In this document: one piece after another, positions 9,794-22,093 of the stretch
Numbering within the stretch: position 1 is the first letter of the stretch
Layout: the number at the start of each line of letters is the position of its first letter
Translations under genes and position numbers: made by a program
Source of the DNA: Capitulum mitella
Lineage: Eukaryota; Arthropoda; Thecostraca; Pollicipedomorpha; Pollicipedidae
Length of the DNA: 64,000 bases
Reading direction: 5' to 3'
NCBI GenBank assembly: GCA_030062745.1
Contig: CP099841.1
Coordinates: 14,526,970 to 14,590,969, forward strand
The notes under the pieces: model-generated
Seen by the model: the letters and a program-made list of their open reading frames with translations, nothing else
The model's database searches: none
What the model was told of the DNA's origin: nothing

Positions 9794-12305
9794 GTGAGTA
9801 TCGCCACCCGAGGTCACGTGACGCGCGCACCGCACAGCCGGCAGCATGACGGCGGCCGGCCGGCCGCCCGGCTCTGCTGGACTTCGTCCGTGGCGGAAAG
9901 CGGCCCGTCCACGGGACGGAGCCGGCGCCGCGGCGGAAAGCGGCCCCTCCAAGAGACGGCGCCGGCCTGCTGGCGCCGCCGCAGCCTGTCGCCGGCCGGT
10001 ACTGGCACACGGTGCTCCTCTGTTGCCGTCTTGTTTTGGTGCTCTTTGTAATGCGCCGTGTTCGTCCAAGTGATAGTGCCTGGTGCTTGCCCTGCTTTGA
10101 TCTTCATTGTTTTCGTCGCCTCGATGCACGAAAAGATGTTGGAAGCCAGAGTGTGGTTAGATGACCGTGAAGCGTTGTTTTTACTCAACAGTTGAACAGA
10201 AGAAGAAAAGTGTTGTTGTACGAAAATTGTTTTCTTAAATGTTATGTGCTTGAATGTATGTGCCTTGGCAATTTCATTGCCTGCACGTAATTGTTGATAA
10301 TTTTGTTATAGATGAGTGGTCTATCTCGTCCAGTTTGACTTAATTTTCCTCACGGCTATTGCAAATCTTAATGCTTATCTGTGGTCACTGAAACGTTTTG
10401 AAAGCAGAGTTGTACAGTGTCCAGGTTGTCTTCGTGTGTGCAGTGGTGCGAAACTATTTAACCTGGTGTGTGGGTTTTCTCCGTGCTGAATTTCAAATGA
10501 CGCGAACTGCATGCGGCCGTCGTTCCGTAGCGACGTCGTTACAGTCACCCTGCGCAGACAGGTCTCGATGAAGTCCAGCGGCATGGTTTTAGTGAGTGTG
10601 CATTCGGCCGCCCTGGCCGTGACGCGTCGCCACCTCTCATGTCGCTCCAAGACAAAGCCCCGCAATGTTGCCGGCCGCTACGGATGCCTAGGTTGCCCCG
10701 CCGCTGCCCCACAGCGGGCCAGGTTCCGAAGTTTGGCACATCCGCTCGGCCGGCCGGCCGGTCGATGGCTCCTGGAGCCGCGCAGCACCGCTTATGCCAG
10801 ACTGTGCCGTCGCTGCGTCGTAAACGGTCGCCGGCGGAAATTCATCAGAGTTCGGGGCCGATTGGCCGGCCGGTCGGCGGTCCTCAGACGCGACCGAAGC
10901 CGCGCGCCAGGCCGTTTCCGGGTATGCAGGGCCGTCAGCGGCCGCCGACTGACCCGAACTCGGCCGCCGATTGGCGCCGTTTCGGGCCCGACGTCCGGCC
11001 GACGACCAATCGACGACTGGTGACGTCATGACGCGCTGATGGTGAAGTTTGACTGACGGCAGAGAGATCGAGTATTGACGTTAAATGGACATTTGACGGA
11101 CTTCAACTGAACGGACGGCTGTAGCAGACGGTGGGCTGTGAGTTGATAGGAATTTGTTTGACCGTGGGTGTACAAAGGCGCTGAACAAGCTTTGAAAGGC
11201 CAATACATACATGGAAAAATTTCGTTGGATCCGTGCTGAACAGACGACAGACCGAGTGACCAGACCGTCTGCTAGTATTGGACGCTCGTGGACTCGTGTT
11301 GGACTGACTGGATGGACGGTAGACTCGGGCTGACAAGGCAGTGGAATGAAAAATGCGATGCGTTGGACTGGTATTCGACGAACGATAGACGTGCATTGGA
11401 TCAATGTTATGCCGAGGTTAGAGGTGAACTTGGACGATGGACCGACATTGACCGTACTACTGACATGAAGTAAAATGTCGCTCGATTCAGTGGCAGACTA
11501 GCCGTACACATCGATCCAATCGACCGGCTGATGGACTGGCGTTAACTGACGTCCTGACGCCGGAGCGGGTTTGACGGACGCCGCGCTGACGTCATCCGGC
11601 CGTCAGCGTCGGCGGCGGCGCCCGTCCGCCGCACGGCCGCTCGTCCGCTATCGACGTTCGGCCGGACTCCGTGAATCATGGAGCGGTGCCGAGCGTCGGC
11701 GAACGGCCGCAGAACTAAGCACACTCAATAATTCAGCGGCGCCGGTCGATAATTGTAGCGCTTGTATGTAGCCGGCGGTGAGTCGCGCCAAATTGCGTCG
11801 CGCCGCGGGTACGGCGTCGCTCGTGGCCTCCTGCCGGCCGGCCGACCTCAAAGGAAACCGGCCGGCCCCAGCAGCGCAGCACACCGAGCCCGGGGAGGCC
11901 GTTTGTCCAGCATGGAAAGCTGACTGATGCGCTCGGCCGGCGGGGCGGAAACGCCATGTTCTGGGTGGAGACGTGTCCGGCTTGAAAGTTGACCGATCCA
12001 TTCGGCCTGCGAGCCACCTGTCCGGCCTGAACACTTACCTGCTTTCGGTCTGTCCCGTGAAAGGTGTCGCCGCTGGCGAAGTCATCTTCTTTTTCTGGTC
12101 TTGTTAGTGAGTAGTTGGGCTGATTGGGCAGTCTGTTTCCCGCTATTCCCGTCAGATTATCCCGCATATAATCTGACTTGCTCCGAACCAGGGATCCCTG
12201 CAATCTTCCTTCAGGGAGGCGGGGGATCGACTCCCGTCGGTGCTTGGCTCGATTGATGTGCCGCTGTTCCCGGTCTGCTGGCCCTGGCCTGGGCTGGGGG
12301 CCTGT
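9794..12305 (+). other. Intron of the couch potato-like gene, left part
   Basis: GC-rich, CpG-rich intronic DNA with overlapping open frames on both strands around 9800-10190, 10500-11030 and 11540-12030. None shows a domain or splice-phase support, so I regard them as compositional. Confidence 0.5.
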
Positions 12306-13285
12306 AGGTTGTCTCGACTGGACCTTGTCCCTGGGGACGGGTCCCTTCTTGTGTCGACTGGACCTTGTCCCTGGGGAGGGGTCCCTTCTCGTGTCGACTG
12401 GTCCTTGCCCCACGGGTCCGGCTCGTGTCGACTGGACCTTGTCCCCGGGGAGGGGTCCGGCTCGTGTCGACTGGACCTTGTCCCCGGGGAGAGGTCCCTT
12501 CTCGTGTTACTGGACCTTGTCCCCGGGGAGGGGTCCCTTCTCGTGTTACTGGACCTTGTCCCCGGGGAGGGGTCCGGCTCGTGTCGACTGGACCTTGTCC
12601 CCGGGGAGGGGTCCCTTCTCGTGTCGACTGGACCTTGTCCCCGGGGAGGGGTCCGGCTCGTGTCGACTGGACCTTGTCCCCGGGGAGGGGTCCCTTCTCG
12701 TGTCGACCGGACCTTGTCCCCGGGGAGGGGTCCGGCTCGTGTTACTGGACCTTGTCCCCGGGGAGGGGTCCCTTCTCGTGTCGACCGGACCTTGTCCCCG
12801 GGGAGGGGTCCGGCTCGTGTCGACTGGACCTTGTCCCCGGGGAGGGGTCCCTTCTCGTGTCGACCGGACCTTGTCCCCGGGGAGAGGTCCGGCTCGTGTC
12901 GACTGGACCTTGTCCCCGGGGAGGGGTCCGGCTCGTGTCGACTGGACCTTGTCCCCGGGGAGGGGTCCCTTCTCGTGTTACTGGACCTTGTCCCCGGGGA
13001 GGGGTCCCTTCTCGTGTTACTGGACCTTGTCCCCGGGGAGGGGTCCGGCTCGTGTCGACTGGACCTTGTCCCCGGGGAGAGGTCCGGCTCGTGTCGACTG
13101 GACCTTGTCCCCGGGGAGGGGTCCCTTCTCGTGTCGACCGGACCTTGTCCCCGGGGAGGGGTCCCTTCTCGTGTTACTGGACCTTGTCCCCGGGAAGGGG
13201 AGCGGCTCGTGCCGACTGGACCTAGTCCCCGGGGGGAGTCCGGCTCGTGCCGACTGGACCTAGTCCCCGGGGAGATGTCCGGCTC
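12306..13285. repeat. Large minisatellite, 37-40-bp units, about 25 copies
   Basis: Every unit shares GGACCTTGTCCCCGGGGAGG. Three variants of the connecting part occur: GGTCCCTTCTCGTGTCGACT, GGTCCGGCTCGTGTCGACT and GGTCCCTTCTCGTGTTACT. They differ in length by 1-3 bp, so the reading register shifts between units and open frames of 286-385 residues appear in several frames on both strands. These are not genes. Internal CCCCGGGG with flanking GGACC/GGTCC can form hairpins. Units are nearly identical, suggesting recent expansion or homogenisation. The array lies in the intron before the linker exon. Confidence 0.95.
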
Positions 13286-14281
13286 TTCTCGAGCTGAAGT
13301 TATTTGCAAGACGCAAATGGTCGTCAGCTGAGGAATGTTCTTTGTCGGCCAGCCTGTGTCTTGTGTTTGTCAAGGCAGAATACATCGGCCTGTGCTGTCG
13401 GAACGGTTGTGATCACATGTGACGTCACTTGTAATTCCGGTCCAGTACGGTGTATTCAGCTTTGTCATGGCGGTCTGTCGTGTAGATAGAACATGGGGCT
13501 TGGTATAGTCCATTCCGAGGCCCCGAATCATTTCTGTTAAATTACACATTGCCTTCTGAGCCCTGATGAAACTGCCTTGGTACGTGCAGTGGTCAGCTTG
13601 TTGAGAGACTATGGGCTTCATTTCAGAATCGTTTGCCTGCTTTGAAATGTCTGGTGTAAAATTTGTTTGTCGTTATTAGGCATTATTCTAGTTACCATCG
13701 CAAAATTGCAAGACTCCTTTGAAACAGAACAGCGATACTTCAGTTCTTTGTAAAAATAGTTACTGAAGCTAGGGCCAGTGAAGTTCAACGTGCTGTTTTG
13801 AAAGAATGTTTTGAATTTAGACAAGCAAATGTCGTGGATGTATTATTGTTTTGGAGTGACTTAATGTACTCCCTTAGCACTCAGCATGTCTCAGCACAGC
13901 GCGCTGTAGATATAGCTTATCGGGTCCCGTCAGCGGGACTATGGACTGTTTGACGTTTAGTCTGCAGTAGGCACTGTTGCTATGGTGACTTAACAGCGCT
14001 TTTCACGGTTGTATGTACGTGCAGTTGGGGAGTGCTCGAGAGCTGCGGACGGTCGAATGCGGCCATATCCTTGCCCCAGGACATATTGACCGGCTGTCGC
14101 TGCGTTGGTGTCAGGCTTGGTTTGGTCGTTGGCTTTGTTGCATTGGTTCGGTTTTGAAGCGACCTCGTCACGTCCTCTCCCCAGGTGCAGTACCGATGGT
14201 CCGCGTTTTCTCCGACGGACGCGGCCGCGCGCCCTGTGTCCGCCGCGGACAGACCGGCCTCACGTGTCCACTGTCCGGCAG
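13286..14281 (+). other. Intron of the couch potato-like gene, right part
   Basis: Unique sequence up to the linker-exon acceptor. I see no array, RNA gene or exon here. Confidence 0.5.
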
Positions 14282-14424
14282 ATGTGGGCGGCTTCTACGG
14301 ACCCGGCGCGGACATGTGGCACCACCCGGCGGCGCTGGCCTACGGGCCGGAGTCGCTGCACCATCCGCACCTGCTGCACCCGGCGCTGCACGCGGCCCAG
14401 GTCCCGGTGCGTGCCTATCTGTGA
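14282..14424 (+). CDS. cpo: couch potato-like protein, His/Pro-rich linker exon with optional C-terminus
   Basis: The acceptor ctgtccggcag at 14281 gives a two-base start (AT) that completes the split codon of the 9793 donor, reading HVGGFYGPGADMWHHPAALA then YGPESLHHPHLLHPALHAAQ and VP. The GADMWHHP / LLHPALH wording resembles the linker of insect couch potato. Two endings are possible. Reading on gives VRAYL and a TGA at 14422-14424, a short C-terminus like one I recall for couch potato isoforms. A donor ccg|gtgcgt after 14406 keeps phase 0 and joins to the RRM2 exon at 17399. Both may be used as alternative isoforms. Confidence 0.8.
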
Positions 14425-14554
14425 CTAGCGCGGCGGACCAGCGGCGCCGGCCGGGCCCATGTCAGTCCGCCACACAGCGTGAGACTGCCGAGCGCGCTGC
14501 GCCGCAGAGCACCGGCCGAGCTGGCGCACCGCTGCGGCCGACCTGGCCCGGCTC

Positions 14555-15290
14555 TCACCGCCGACCTGCGACGCTCACCGCCGACCCGCGGCTCCCGCCG
14601 CCGACCCACGGCTCCCACCCGACTCACGGCTGATCCACTGCCGACCCACGGCTCTCACCCAACTCACGGCTGATCCACTGCCGACCCACGGCTCTCACCT
14701 GACTCACGGCTGATCCACTGCCGACCCGGCCCGGCTCTCACCGCCGACCTGCGACGCTCTCCGCCGATCCACGGCTCCCACCGCCGACCCACGGCTCTCA
14801 CCCGACTCACGGCTGATCCACTGCCGACCCACGGCTCTCACCGCCGACCCATGGCTCCCACCTGACTCACGGCTGATCCACCGCTGACCCACGGCTGTCA
14901 CCGCCGACCCACTGCTCTCACCCGACTCACGGCTCATCCGCCGCCGACTCGCGGCTCTCACCGCCGACCCACGGCTGATCCACCGCCGACTTACAACTCT
15001 CACCGCCGACCCTCGACTTTCACCTGACTCGCGGCTGATCTATCGCCAACTCACAGCTGACCCACCGCCGACCCACGGCTCCTACCGCTATCTCACACTC
15101 CCACCGAAATCATGGTTGATCCTCCGCCTACTGACGGCTTTAACCGCCGACCCACGGCTGATCCAGCGCCGACTCGCAACTGATCCGCCGCCGATTCACG
15201 GCGCTAACCGCCGACTCACGGTTGAGCATGGCTGTCACCTGACTCACGGCTCTCACCTGAATTGCAGCTGATCCACTGTTGACCCACGGT
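14555..15290. repeat. Minisatellite, about 20-bp subunit in a 40-bp higher-order unit
   Basis: Alternating CCGACCCACGGCTCTCACC and GACTCACGGCTGATCCACTG segments, diverging toward the right. It begins about 130 bp after the optional stop of the linker exon, so it would lie in the 3'UTR of the short isoform or in the intron of the long one. Confidence 0.9.
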
Positions 15291-17398
15291 AGCTGTTTCT
15301 AATTGATGATACGTTTGACCCAAGGCTCTCTGCCAGTGCTTTATACTTACTGGAAGAACTGCATCTCAGACTAAGGTACTTGTGGCTTCTAAACCACCTT
15401 TTGCAGGAAGCCCGTTTCTCCCTGCATTGGTGCTTAAAAAAGGCTTCATGCCTGTGTGACGGAGCAATACGGTAACTTTGTAAGTGATCAAGTTAGTTTT
15501 TGAACGCGGCGCTGGTTTCACGTTTGTCAGCAGCTAGTCTTACATGAGGTACAGATCTAGCACTGCCAATTCCCTGATGCATATATATGCGCCTTATAAC
15601 ATTTTCGTGGGTCATTTCTAGAACGGGGTGCTCGCAGCGTTTCCTTCCCATTCCGAAATGAAAAGCAAGGGCTGTTTAATCTGTTTAGGAAGCCTTATAT
15701 ATGCAAAACCATATGTTCTACGTAAAATTACAATGGCCGCCTATTATGAATCAAGTCGTCCACTATTAAATCACAATAAAACGGATGACTGACTTACCCA
15801 CCATTTCTGCCGTGTTTTGCAGAAAAGCGCCACAAAGCAAAAACCGTTGGTTGTGGCATTGCCCGTGTTTTTAAGGCAGAACAGCAGAATTGTCGAGTTT
15901 TTGCCGGCGTTGGCTGCAGTGGACGCGGCCGGACGGACATTTTGACGTGGTGCACGTCGCCGCTATTGATCGCCGGACACTGGCCAGGCCCAGCAATTGA
16001 AACTGTTTTGACTGCTCAGCGAGGAGCGTTGATGGTCCCTGGGCACCGGCCGGGTCGATGCAACGTCGGACTTGCAGCCCGCTCCGCTCCCTATTCTGTG
16101 CCCTCCGAGTGCACTCTGCACCAAGTTTGGTGTTACCCAGTTTTGCTCCTTTGTTTGCCGTATGAGCCGAGGCTCCTGAACTGTGGACTTTCCAAATTTT
16201 TCGTTTGGGAGCGTCTCTTCGCGCTCCGAAGTTCTCGTTTTCGAGACTATTTCTAGCGCTCACCAGGTTTCGCCATAGGCCAGCGTTTGTTGTTTCACAT
16301 GTGAGTTTGCGGTGTCTCAGTGACTCAGGCTTTTCACGAACGTAGCTGAGATGCGTGAAATAGAGCAGTGTCGTTTTGCTGGCCTGATGGTGTTTGCGAT
16401 TCCCGTTCATGCCCTGAAACCGCAAACATGCGCCCACACTCAGACACGCTCTCGATGAGACATAGAGTCTATCAGTCAGCCTGTTGCTGTTCCCAGTGAG
16501 ACACAGTGGCCAGCCTTCGGGTGGTTGCGAGATAGGAGGGCTGGACTATCGGGTGAAGAGAGACCCTCCTAAAATATGTCGGCCTTGCGATGTTTCGGGG
16601 ACCTGGCTTGTGGAGGTCACTCCTGTTTTGGGAGGTCGGAAGACTGAAATCATGTAGTGACTCCTGCCCACGGCTTGGTTGGTTTTTCCCCACCAGCTCT
16701 ACTCCGACACAGACTCGGAGCAGTTTCGGCCTCCCGCGGCCTCGGGCCGCCGGCCAACGCCATTCACCCCCTAATGAACAGCTGATGAGGGAAGCCTCAG
16801 CCCGCCGCAGGTGGACTATTAGCCTGCGGTGTTTCCGGACGGCGGGCCGGGGCCGTGCGGGGCCGGCGGCGGACGCGGCGCGTTGTACCCGGCCGGCCGC
16901 CGGCCGCAGGCACTGGCCACGATCGACTCTGAACTCAGGCGGCAGACGAGCCTGGCTGCGAGCTTGCTTCGTCAGGGGCGGACAGGGAAACTACTGCTTC
17001 TTTCTGGGGCAGTGGGATGGCTTACAGACGGAGATTCGAATGCACATCCCAACCACTGATGCCTGGTTTCCTTTCGAGTTTTCGGTTGGTTTTCATTGTT
17101 CAACGGATACGAATATTGGGCGTGAATCAAAAGAAAAACGGGGCGTTTTCGTGACATTTTGTAGCCTTTCAGATTGCGTCCATTAATCATATGCTTGATG
17201 AGCGTCCCCCATCCTGATTCGATGCACGAAAACTTTACCCACGGCCTCTCGCGTCGTGGGTTAGGGTTTTCAGGTTAATGAACCTACATTGTTCAGATGG
17301 TCTGTGGTAAGATGGCAGTGAGCAGACGGTCGCCGTGCAGACGGCGGTCAGCTGTTGGCGCGGAGCGCGCCGGTGACCGCGCCGCCCGTGACCCTCAG
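15291..17398 (+). other. Intron of the couch potato-like gene
   Basis: GT-AG intron remainder. Open frames at 15871-16437 (minus) and 16590-17186 (plus) lack any recognisable domain and have no splice-phase support. Confidence 0.55.
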
Positions 17399-17568
17399 GC
17401 GCACCTTCAGCTGCCTAACCTGAACACGGTGGGCTCGCTGCCGCTGATGTCGCACGGCGGCCTCGGCTCGCCCACCTCGGTGGCCGGCAACACGCCCTGC
17501 TCCACGCTGTTTGTGGCCAACCTCGGCCAGAACGTGACCGAGCAGGAGCTGAAGGAGATATTCGGCAG
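17399..17568 (+). CDS. cpo: couch potato / MEC-8-type protein, RRM2 exon 1
   Basis: Acceptor accctcag, phase 0, then AHLQLPNLNTVGSLPLMSHG, a Gly/Ser/Thr-rich bridge, and CSTLFVANLGQNVTEQELKE IFG in two steps. LFVANL is the RNP2 motif of a second RRM. A second RRM downstream of the RBPMS-type RRM is known in C. elegans MEC-8 and in many arthropod couch potato proteins, but absent from vertebrate RBPMS, which supports a protostome. The exon ends two bases into a codon at a gtgagt donor. Confidence 0.92.
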
Positions 17569-17863
17569 GTGAGTCGGCCGCCGGCCCGTCCCCTCCCGCT
17601 CCCGAGTCCGGGTGTAGGTGAACTAGATAGATCCTTGCCGCGTCGCTACTGCACCGCAGTCGAGGGCCACTGACTAACTGGATGTGCCTCTGCCACACGC
17701 GCCGGCCGCGCCGCCCTCCGTGTCAGACGCGTATTTACTACTCCACACCGTAGCAGCGCCACACCCTGTCGGTCGGGCATGAAATACTAACTGCTCGGCG
17801 CCTCACCAGGTGGCTGTCACTGCGCACCTGTCTAACGCACCCGTCTTCTCTCCCGCCTCACAG
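17569..17863 (+). other. Short intron within RRM2
   Basis: A 295-bp GT-AG intron (gtgagt ... cctcacag) that splits RRM2 between helix 1 and strand 2. Confidence 0.85.
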
Positions 17864-18042
17864 CCTGCCTGGGTTCACTAGGCTGCGCATGCTCACCAAG
17901 GGCGGCTCGCCGGTCTCTTTCGTGGAGTATCAGGACACAAATCACGCCGCCGTGGCCATGGCCATGCTGCAGGGGTTCGCGATTAGTGCGGACCGGGGTG
18001 GCATTAGGATTGAGTACGCCAAAACAAAGATGGCTGACAGCG
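17864..18042 (+). CDS. cpo: couch potato / MEC-8-type protein, RRM2 exon 2
   Basis: Completes RRM2: LPGFTRLRMLTKGGSPVSFV, EYQDTNHAAVAMAMLQGFAI and SADRGGIRIEYAKTKMADS. SPVSFVEY is the RNP1-like strand and GGIRIEYAKTKM the final strand; this wording is close to MEC-8 RRM2. It takes the two bases left by the 17568 donor and ends one base into a codon at gtaagc. If the donor is not used, translation continues for about 20 residues to a TAG near 18096. Confidence 0.92.
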
Positions 18043-19010
18043 GTAAGCAGAGGTCGGGATGTTTTCGACACGCAAGCATGGTCGTATGTGTCGATTAGTG
18101 GGCTGGTCCCTCTTCTTTTCTGCTGTTGCGAGCCGCAAATCCTTTTATTCTTCCGAAAACCTGTTGCAGTTTCTCCCCGACAGACTTGAATACCTTGCTT
18201 GTATGCCGACGGAAAGTTTGTATTGGTAACAGACATCACGTTTCGGCTACTTGTCGACATTTACGATCTTTCAGTTAGTCTCGCGATCTACGGGATCCTG
18301 GTCATTTTGGGGACGTATTTGACAAGGAATGTCGTCAAATGACAACGTCATTGACGATATCCCTCGCGAGAATATTTTGGCAGGCGGTCATTTACCCTAA
18401 AATCTTCGTAACAATGTTGCTCCTCGTCCTGCATCACGCTGCTGTTCGTGCCACATAGCCAGTATGGCATTAGTGACTTTAGTCAAGAACGTAGCAATGA
18501 ATTTACCAAAATTTCTTGCACGTTTGTTGGAAGGATTTTACTTGTGCTCGAGTGTTGGGCACTGTGCTTCAGAACATTCATTCTCCTTGAATTTCGCTGC
18601 AGGTGGAATGCACCTATCCCCGTTCCGCACCATCACGTCTCTGTCCAGTCTTACTCGGCATCCTTTCAGCGGCAGTCATTTTTCACTTGTCGAGTAGTCC
18701 GCCTCATTGAGATGAACCGCGGCGCCTCGCGCATCAGATGTTTCCTCTTGAACTCCGGGCCACCATAGCGCCTCTGTCCACCCGAGCTACCGGCCGGTCG
18801 ATGTATGTTGACCAGTGTGCGCTGTATCCCGATGTTCCGCAGTATCTCTTGCTGGGACGCGGTGTCGTGCGGGGTCCCGCCGGGCGGCTCCGAGCGCGGG
18901 GACCGCGGACCGTCTCCTGAGTGGTCCGCTCCTCCTGCGCCGGCCTGTCGGAGAGGCGTGCTCTGCCCCGGCCCTGGTGTCCGCCTGACGTGGCCGCCGT
19001 CTTCCGGCAG
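18043..19010 (+). other. Intron (or terminal read-through) after RRM2
   Basis: No further conserved coding segment is visible. The last intron may end at 19010 or at 21391 depending on which terminal exon is used. Confidence 0.5.
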
Positions 19011-19024
19011 GGATCCAAGACTAA
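19011..19024 (+). CDS. Possible short terminal coding segment of the couch potato-like gene
   Basis: A good pyrimidine-rich acceptor (ccgtcttccggcag) is followed by GG ATC CAA GAC TAA, giving the ending GIQD after the RRM2 exon in correct phase. The peptide is too short for homology, so this rests only on the splice signal and phase. The 21392 exon is the competing choice. Confidence 0.3.
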
Positions 19025-21391
19025 GGATGGACAACATCATGTCGCACTGAGGCCGGGCCGGGCGACTAGACTGCCATCTGGCGGGATGCCGGGGCGCGGG
19101 CCGAGAGCGGCAACGGTGGCGCCACCTGTGCCGCGGTGGGGCTCTTCTCGGAGCCGGCTCATTCTGGGCCTTCTTTCAGGGCGGCGGTCGTCCTCCGGCT
19201 ACCGGCGGCCGGTCAGACCCGACCCGACCCGACCCGACCCGGTCGGACCCGACCCGACCAACCTCGCCGGCTCTAATCCGTCCTGGAGAAACCTACAAAC
19301 ATATCAGCAGCCTTGAACCGTTAGAAGTATTCGCCCAGCCGAAGCCGCGTCGGCCCGTTGGCCGAGGTTCAGGCGTCCTGGGCTTCGCGATGATGCCGGC
19401 TTCAGGGTGAGGCGGCGCTCCTCTTCGGCAGCCAGGCTTGTTCGCAGGCGCGGCGCGGTGCCGATTAGAAGAGTCTGCTCCTCTGTCGCCCACCAGACCT
19501 CCAGCTTTGTTGTTGCGCTGAGACCGGGCGCCGTGCGGTCCGCGGGCCATTCCGAGCCGCGTGGCAGCTCCGGCCCTGCGAGAGTACCGCCGCCTGCAAA
19601 CAGAAAAGACAACCTGTATATCTTTGACATACTTGTAGGTGTCGCTAGTTCCTTTACTCTCAGTCCGTTCGCTGTTCCGTGTTCCCTGGCTTGAGACGTG
19701 GAGTGGTTGTTGTGCGGTGGGCATACGAACGGCTGATCCTCCTCTGTTGGCTCTGTTAGCGCCGGAAGCCTCGCTCCGGGACGAGAAGATTTCGTCGCTC
19801 CGCGTGGGTGACGTCATCCGGCATGGCGTCATCGCGTCCGGTCACCTAAGCAATACACGCCGGCAATAGCCGAAATTCGAGCGGGAGCGGCGACAGAGGC
19901 GTCGCCGCCGTCGGCGGGGCGTGCCGCACGCCCTGAAGCGGGCCTCGGCCGGGCCAGAGCGGCGCGGCTGGCGGCCAGAGGCAGCACCGGCGGCCGCCGC
20001 GGTCGGCCGCCCGCTGGGAGCGCGCAGCGTGACACGTGCCCGCTCGCCTTACGATTCCGTCCGGTTTGGCTCTCGCAGCTCAAGTGCGCCGGTGGCGGAG
20101 GCGGCCGGCGGCGCGTCCGTGCCGGCCGCCTGTGATAGACAGTCTGGCGCCGGCGGCGCGGGCCGCGCCCGCCCGCCGACCGTGCCGCCGCGCCGCCCGG
20201 CTCCTCCGGCTATCGAGGTCGATTGCCTTACAACTTTATATGATCGTCCGGTCGGGGCGCTGTGTATGTTGATGTCGTTTGTAATTTGCTAGCCGTCCGA
20301 GGGACGGTTCCGGGAGGACTCAGAGCAGAGGGCGAGCGAACCCGGCGACCACCAGTAAACGGGACATATCAGTGATTTCCATCCAGGGGGGGGGGTCCGA
20401 CTGAGCCCGCTTGGCTCTGTCCGAACGCCTGTAGACGTGGGGTGGGCGTCCAAGACGGTCACTGACGCGGATGGAAAACCAAAAGCTATTATTGCTTAGT
20501 TAAATCGTTAGGTAATTTCGTAGCCGTTGGATGGTAGGTGAAGTCAGACCGTGCTAAAACAAAATTAAATGAGGCCTTTGGTGAGGAAGCTGTTGCATAT
20601 CAAGCTCTGTCCTGTCACCTATGACAAAGTCGAGTGTAGGCTATTTAATCTGACTAGTTTACTAAAAGCTCTGTAGACAGCGGCCAGATGTATGATGCAG
20701 AGTAGTGTTTTCCTTTTGGAACTCCTCCCTCTGCGATGGCCCGGTGTAGTGTAACTGACGCCACTTCTCATTTTGTTCTGACGGACATGAAATTTCCCCT
20801 TTAGGTCGTTCGTCTCGCGGTGCCAGACAGTTTGCTTTCATGTCATTACGGCTTGTATGTCACCGCGGTTTGCTTAATCCACGTCCATTCTCCTTTTTAT
20901 GAGTGCACGGCACGCTCTGAATCGGCCTTGTTTTTAAGTTCACGAGCAGGAGCACGAGTAAACCATAGTGCCTATATTCGGACAGTTTCTGGACGTGTGG
21001 CAGACCCAGTATCACCGCGCCGTCGCAGAGGGTTGGCCCCATGTATCCGAGTGACGATGTACGCGCTTTAGTATCAGTGGACTTGTATATATGTAATACG
21101 CGTAGGGTACCTTAAGGTTCTCATTGTTCTTGACGAGGCGCGAACGTCTCGAAAGCTACATCCCAAAGAGTTTACGTTAATAGTCATTTGACGTCAGGTC
21201 TGTAGGCCGCGACGCTGGCGGCTTTCGGCGGATTTAGGTTCACTTGTTGATTACACACCGAATTGACAGCCCTTTTGGCTTTATCCATATTATTTATTTT
21301 CGTAGACAGCGGGATGATGATATTATAGATGTACCGTGTTGCCAGCGGTTGAGCCCCGCCTGTGATGTGAACGGTTTCTGTTTAAGTGCAG
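19025..21391 (+). other. 3' region of the couch potato-like gene without recognised coding sequence
   Basis: Either 3'UTR of the 19011 isoform or intron before the 21392 exon. It contains a GACCC pentamer run at about 19210-19262 and a CpG-rich stretch at 19860-20220 with open frames on both strands that I consider compositional. Confidence 0.4.
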
Positions 21392-21450
21392 GCGCCGCTT
21401 TCGATCCGACGGTCTCCTGCGGACAGCGGAGAGTGCGTGGGCCCATCTGA
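21392..21450 (+). CDS. Possible terminal exon of the couch potato-like gene
   Basis: An acceptor (ctgtttaagtgcag) is followed by GC GCC GCT TTC GAT, which keeps the phase left by the 18042 donor and encodes GAAFDPTVSCGQRRVRGPI before a TGA. It lies 640 bp upstream of a poly(A) signal, a sensible place for a last exon. No homology is recognised for the peptide; support is phase and position only. Confidence 0.35.
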
Positions 21451-22087
21451 GACTCCTCTGACGCCGCGGCTGCGGCACTGACGAGACCCTGCGACTTTGC
21501 GCAAGGCGGTGGAGCCCTTCAGATCACGGGCAGGTCAGGCCAGGTCAGGCCGTCGGACGGCTGCCAGCAGGCCACGCCGGGTCTTGACGGGTCAGGCGAG
21601 TTGGCTCGGTCACCGAGGAGTGATGGCGCGGCTGTCAGCAGCTCACCTGACTGGCGGTCACGTCTGGCCAAGTCAGCGGCGCGGTCAGAACGGCTGACCG
21701 GCCGGGTCAGTGGACTCAGAGACACGACTCGTGCGTTCTGCTCATCTCCATCGGGCCTGGCTCTGCGCCCTCACAGCTGTCTGGGAGGACGCCGGCCCTA
21801 GGGCACCTCTGCGGGCTGTGTCGGGAGCTTTGGTCCTGCTGTCGAACTGGCCTCCTCTGTCGAACGGCTGAGCTTCAGGCCAGCTGTCAGCCGTGTGATC
21901 CGTTCTCGCTCCGCCTCTGTGTAAATTGTACGCCGTCTCGCGACAGGCGCCGCGTCTTTATGTCCGTGTTAAATTATTTGACCGTGTTTTAGTGCGTTAG
22001 CCTAGTCACTGTAAGTCGGCCTGTGTACAGTAGGCTGTTTCTGCTGCTAGTTTTGTCACGGGGTCCAAGACGTTCGAGCGATGCCTG

Positions 22088-22093
22088 AATAAA
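22088..22093 (+). terminator. Poly(A) signal AATAAA, couch potato-like gene
   Basis: AATAAA in the context gcctgaataaatcg, after a 3'UTR-like AT-richer stretch from about 21,900. It is a plausible proximal polyadenylation signal on the plus strand. Confidence 0.5.

Noticed and set aside
9555-10190. Several frames of 120-150 residues on the minus strand over the third couch potato exon
   Set aside because: They are shadows of a real exon and of CpG-rich intron; only the plus-strand RRM frame has homology and splice signals.
12152-13331. Overlapping open frames of 286-385 residues on both strands
   Set aside because: They are products of the 37-40-bp GC-rich array, whose unit lengths keep stops out of several frames; there is no domain and no unique sequence.
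14185-14281. Earlier acceptor (ctccccag) at 14184 that would enlarge the linker exon with VQYRWSAFSPTDAAAR...
   Set aside because: It does not match the phase left by the 9793 donor, whereas the acceptor at 14281 does and gives the expected couch potato-like linker.
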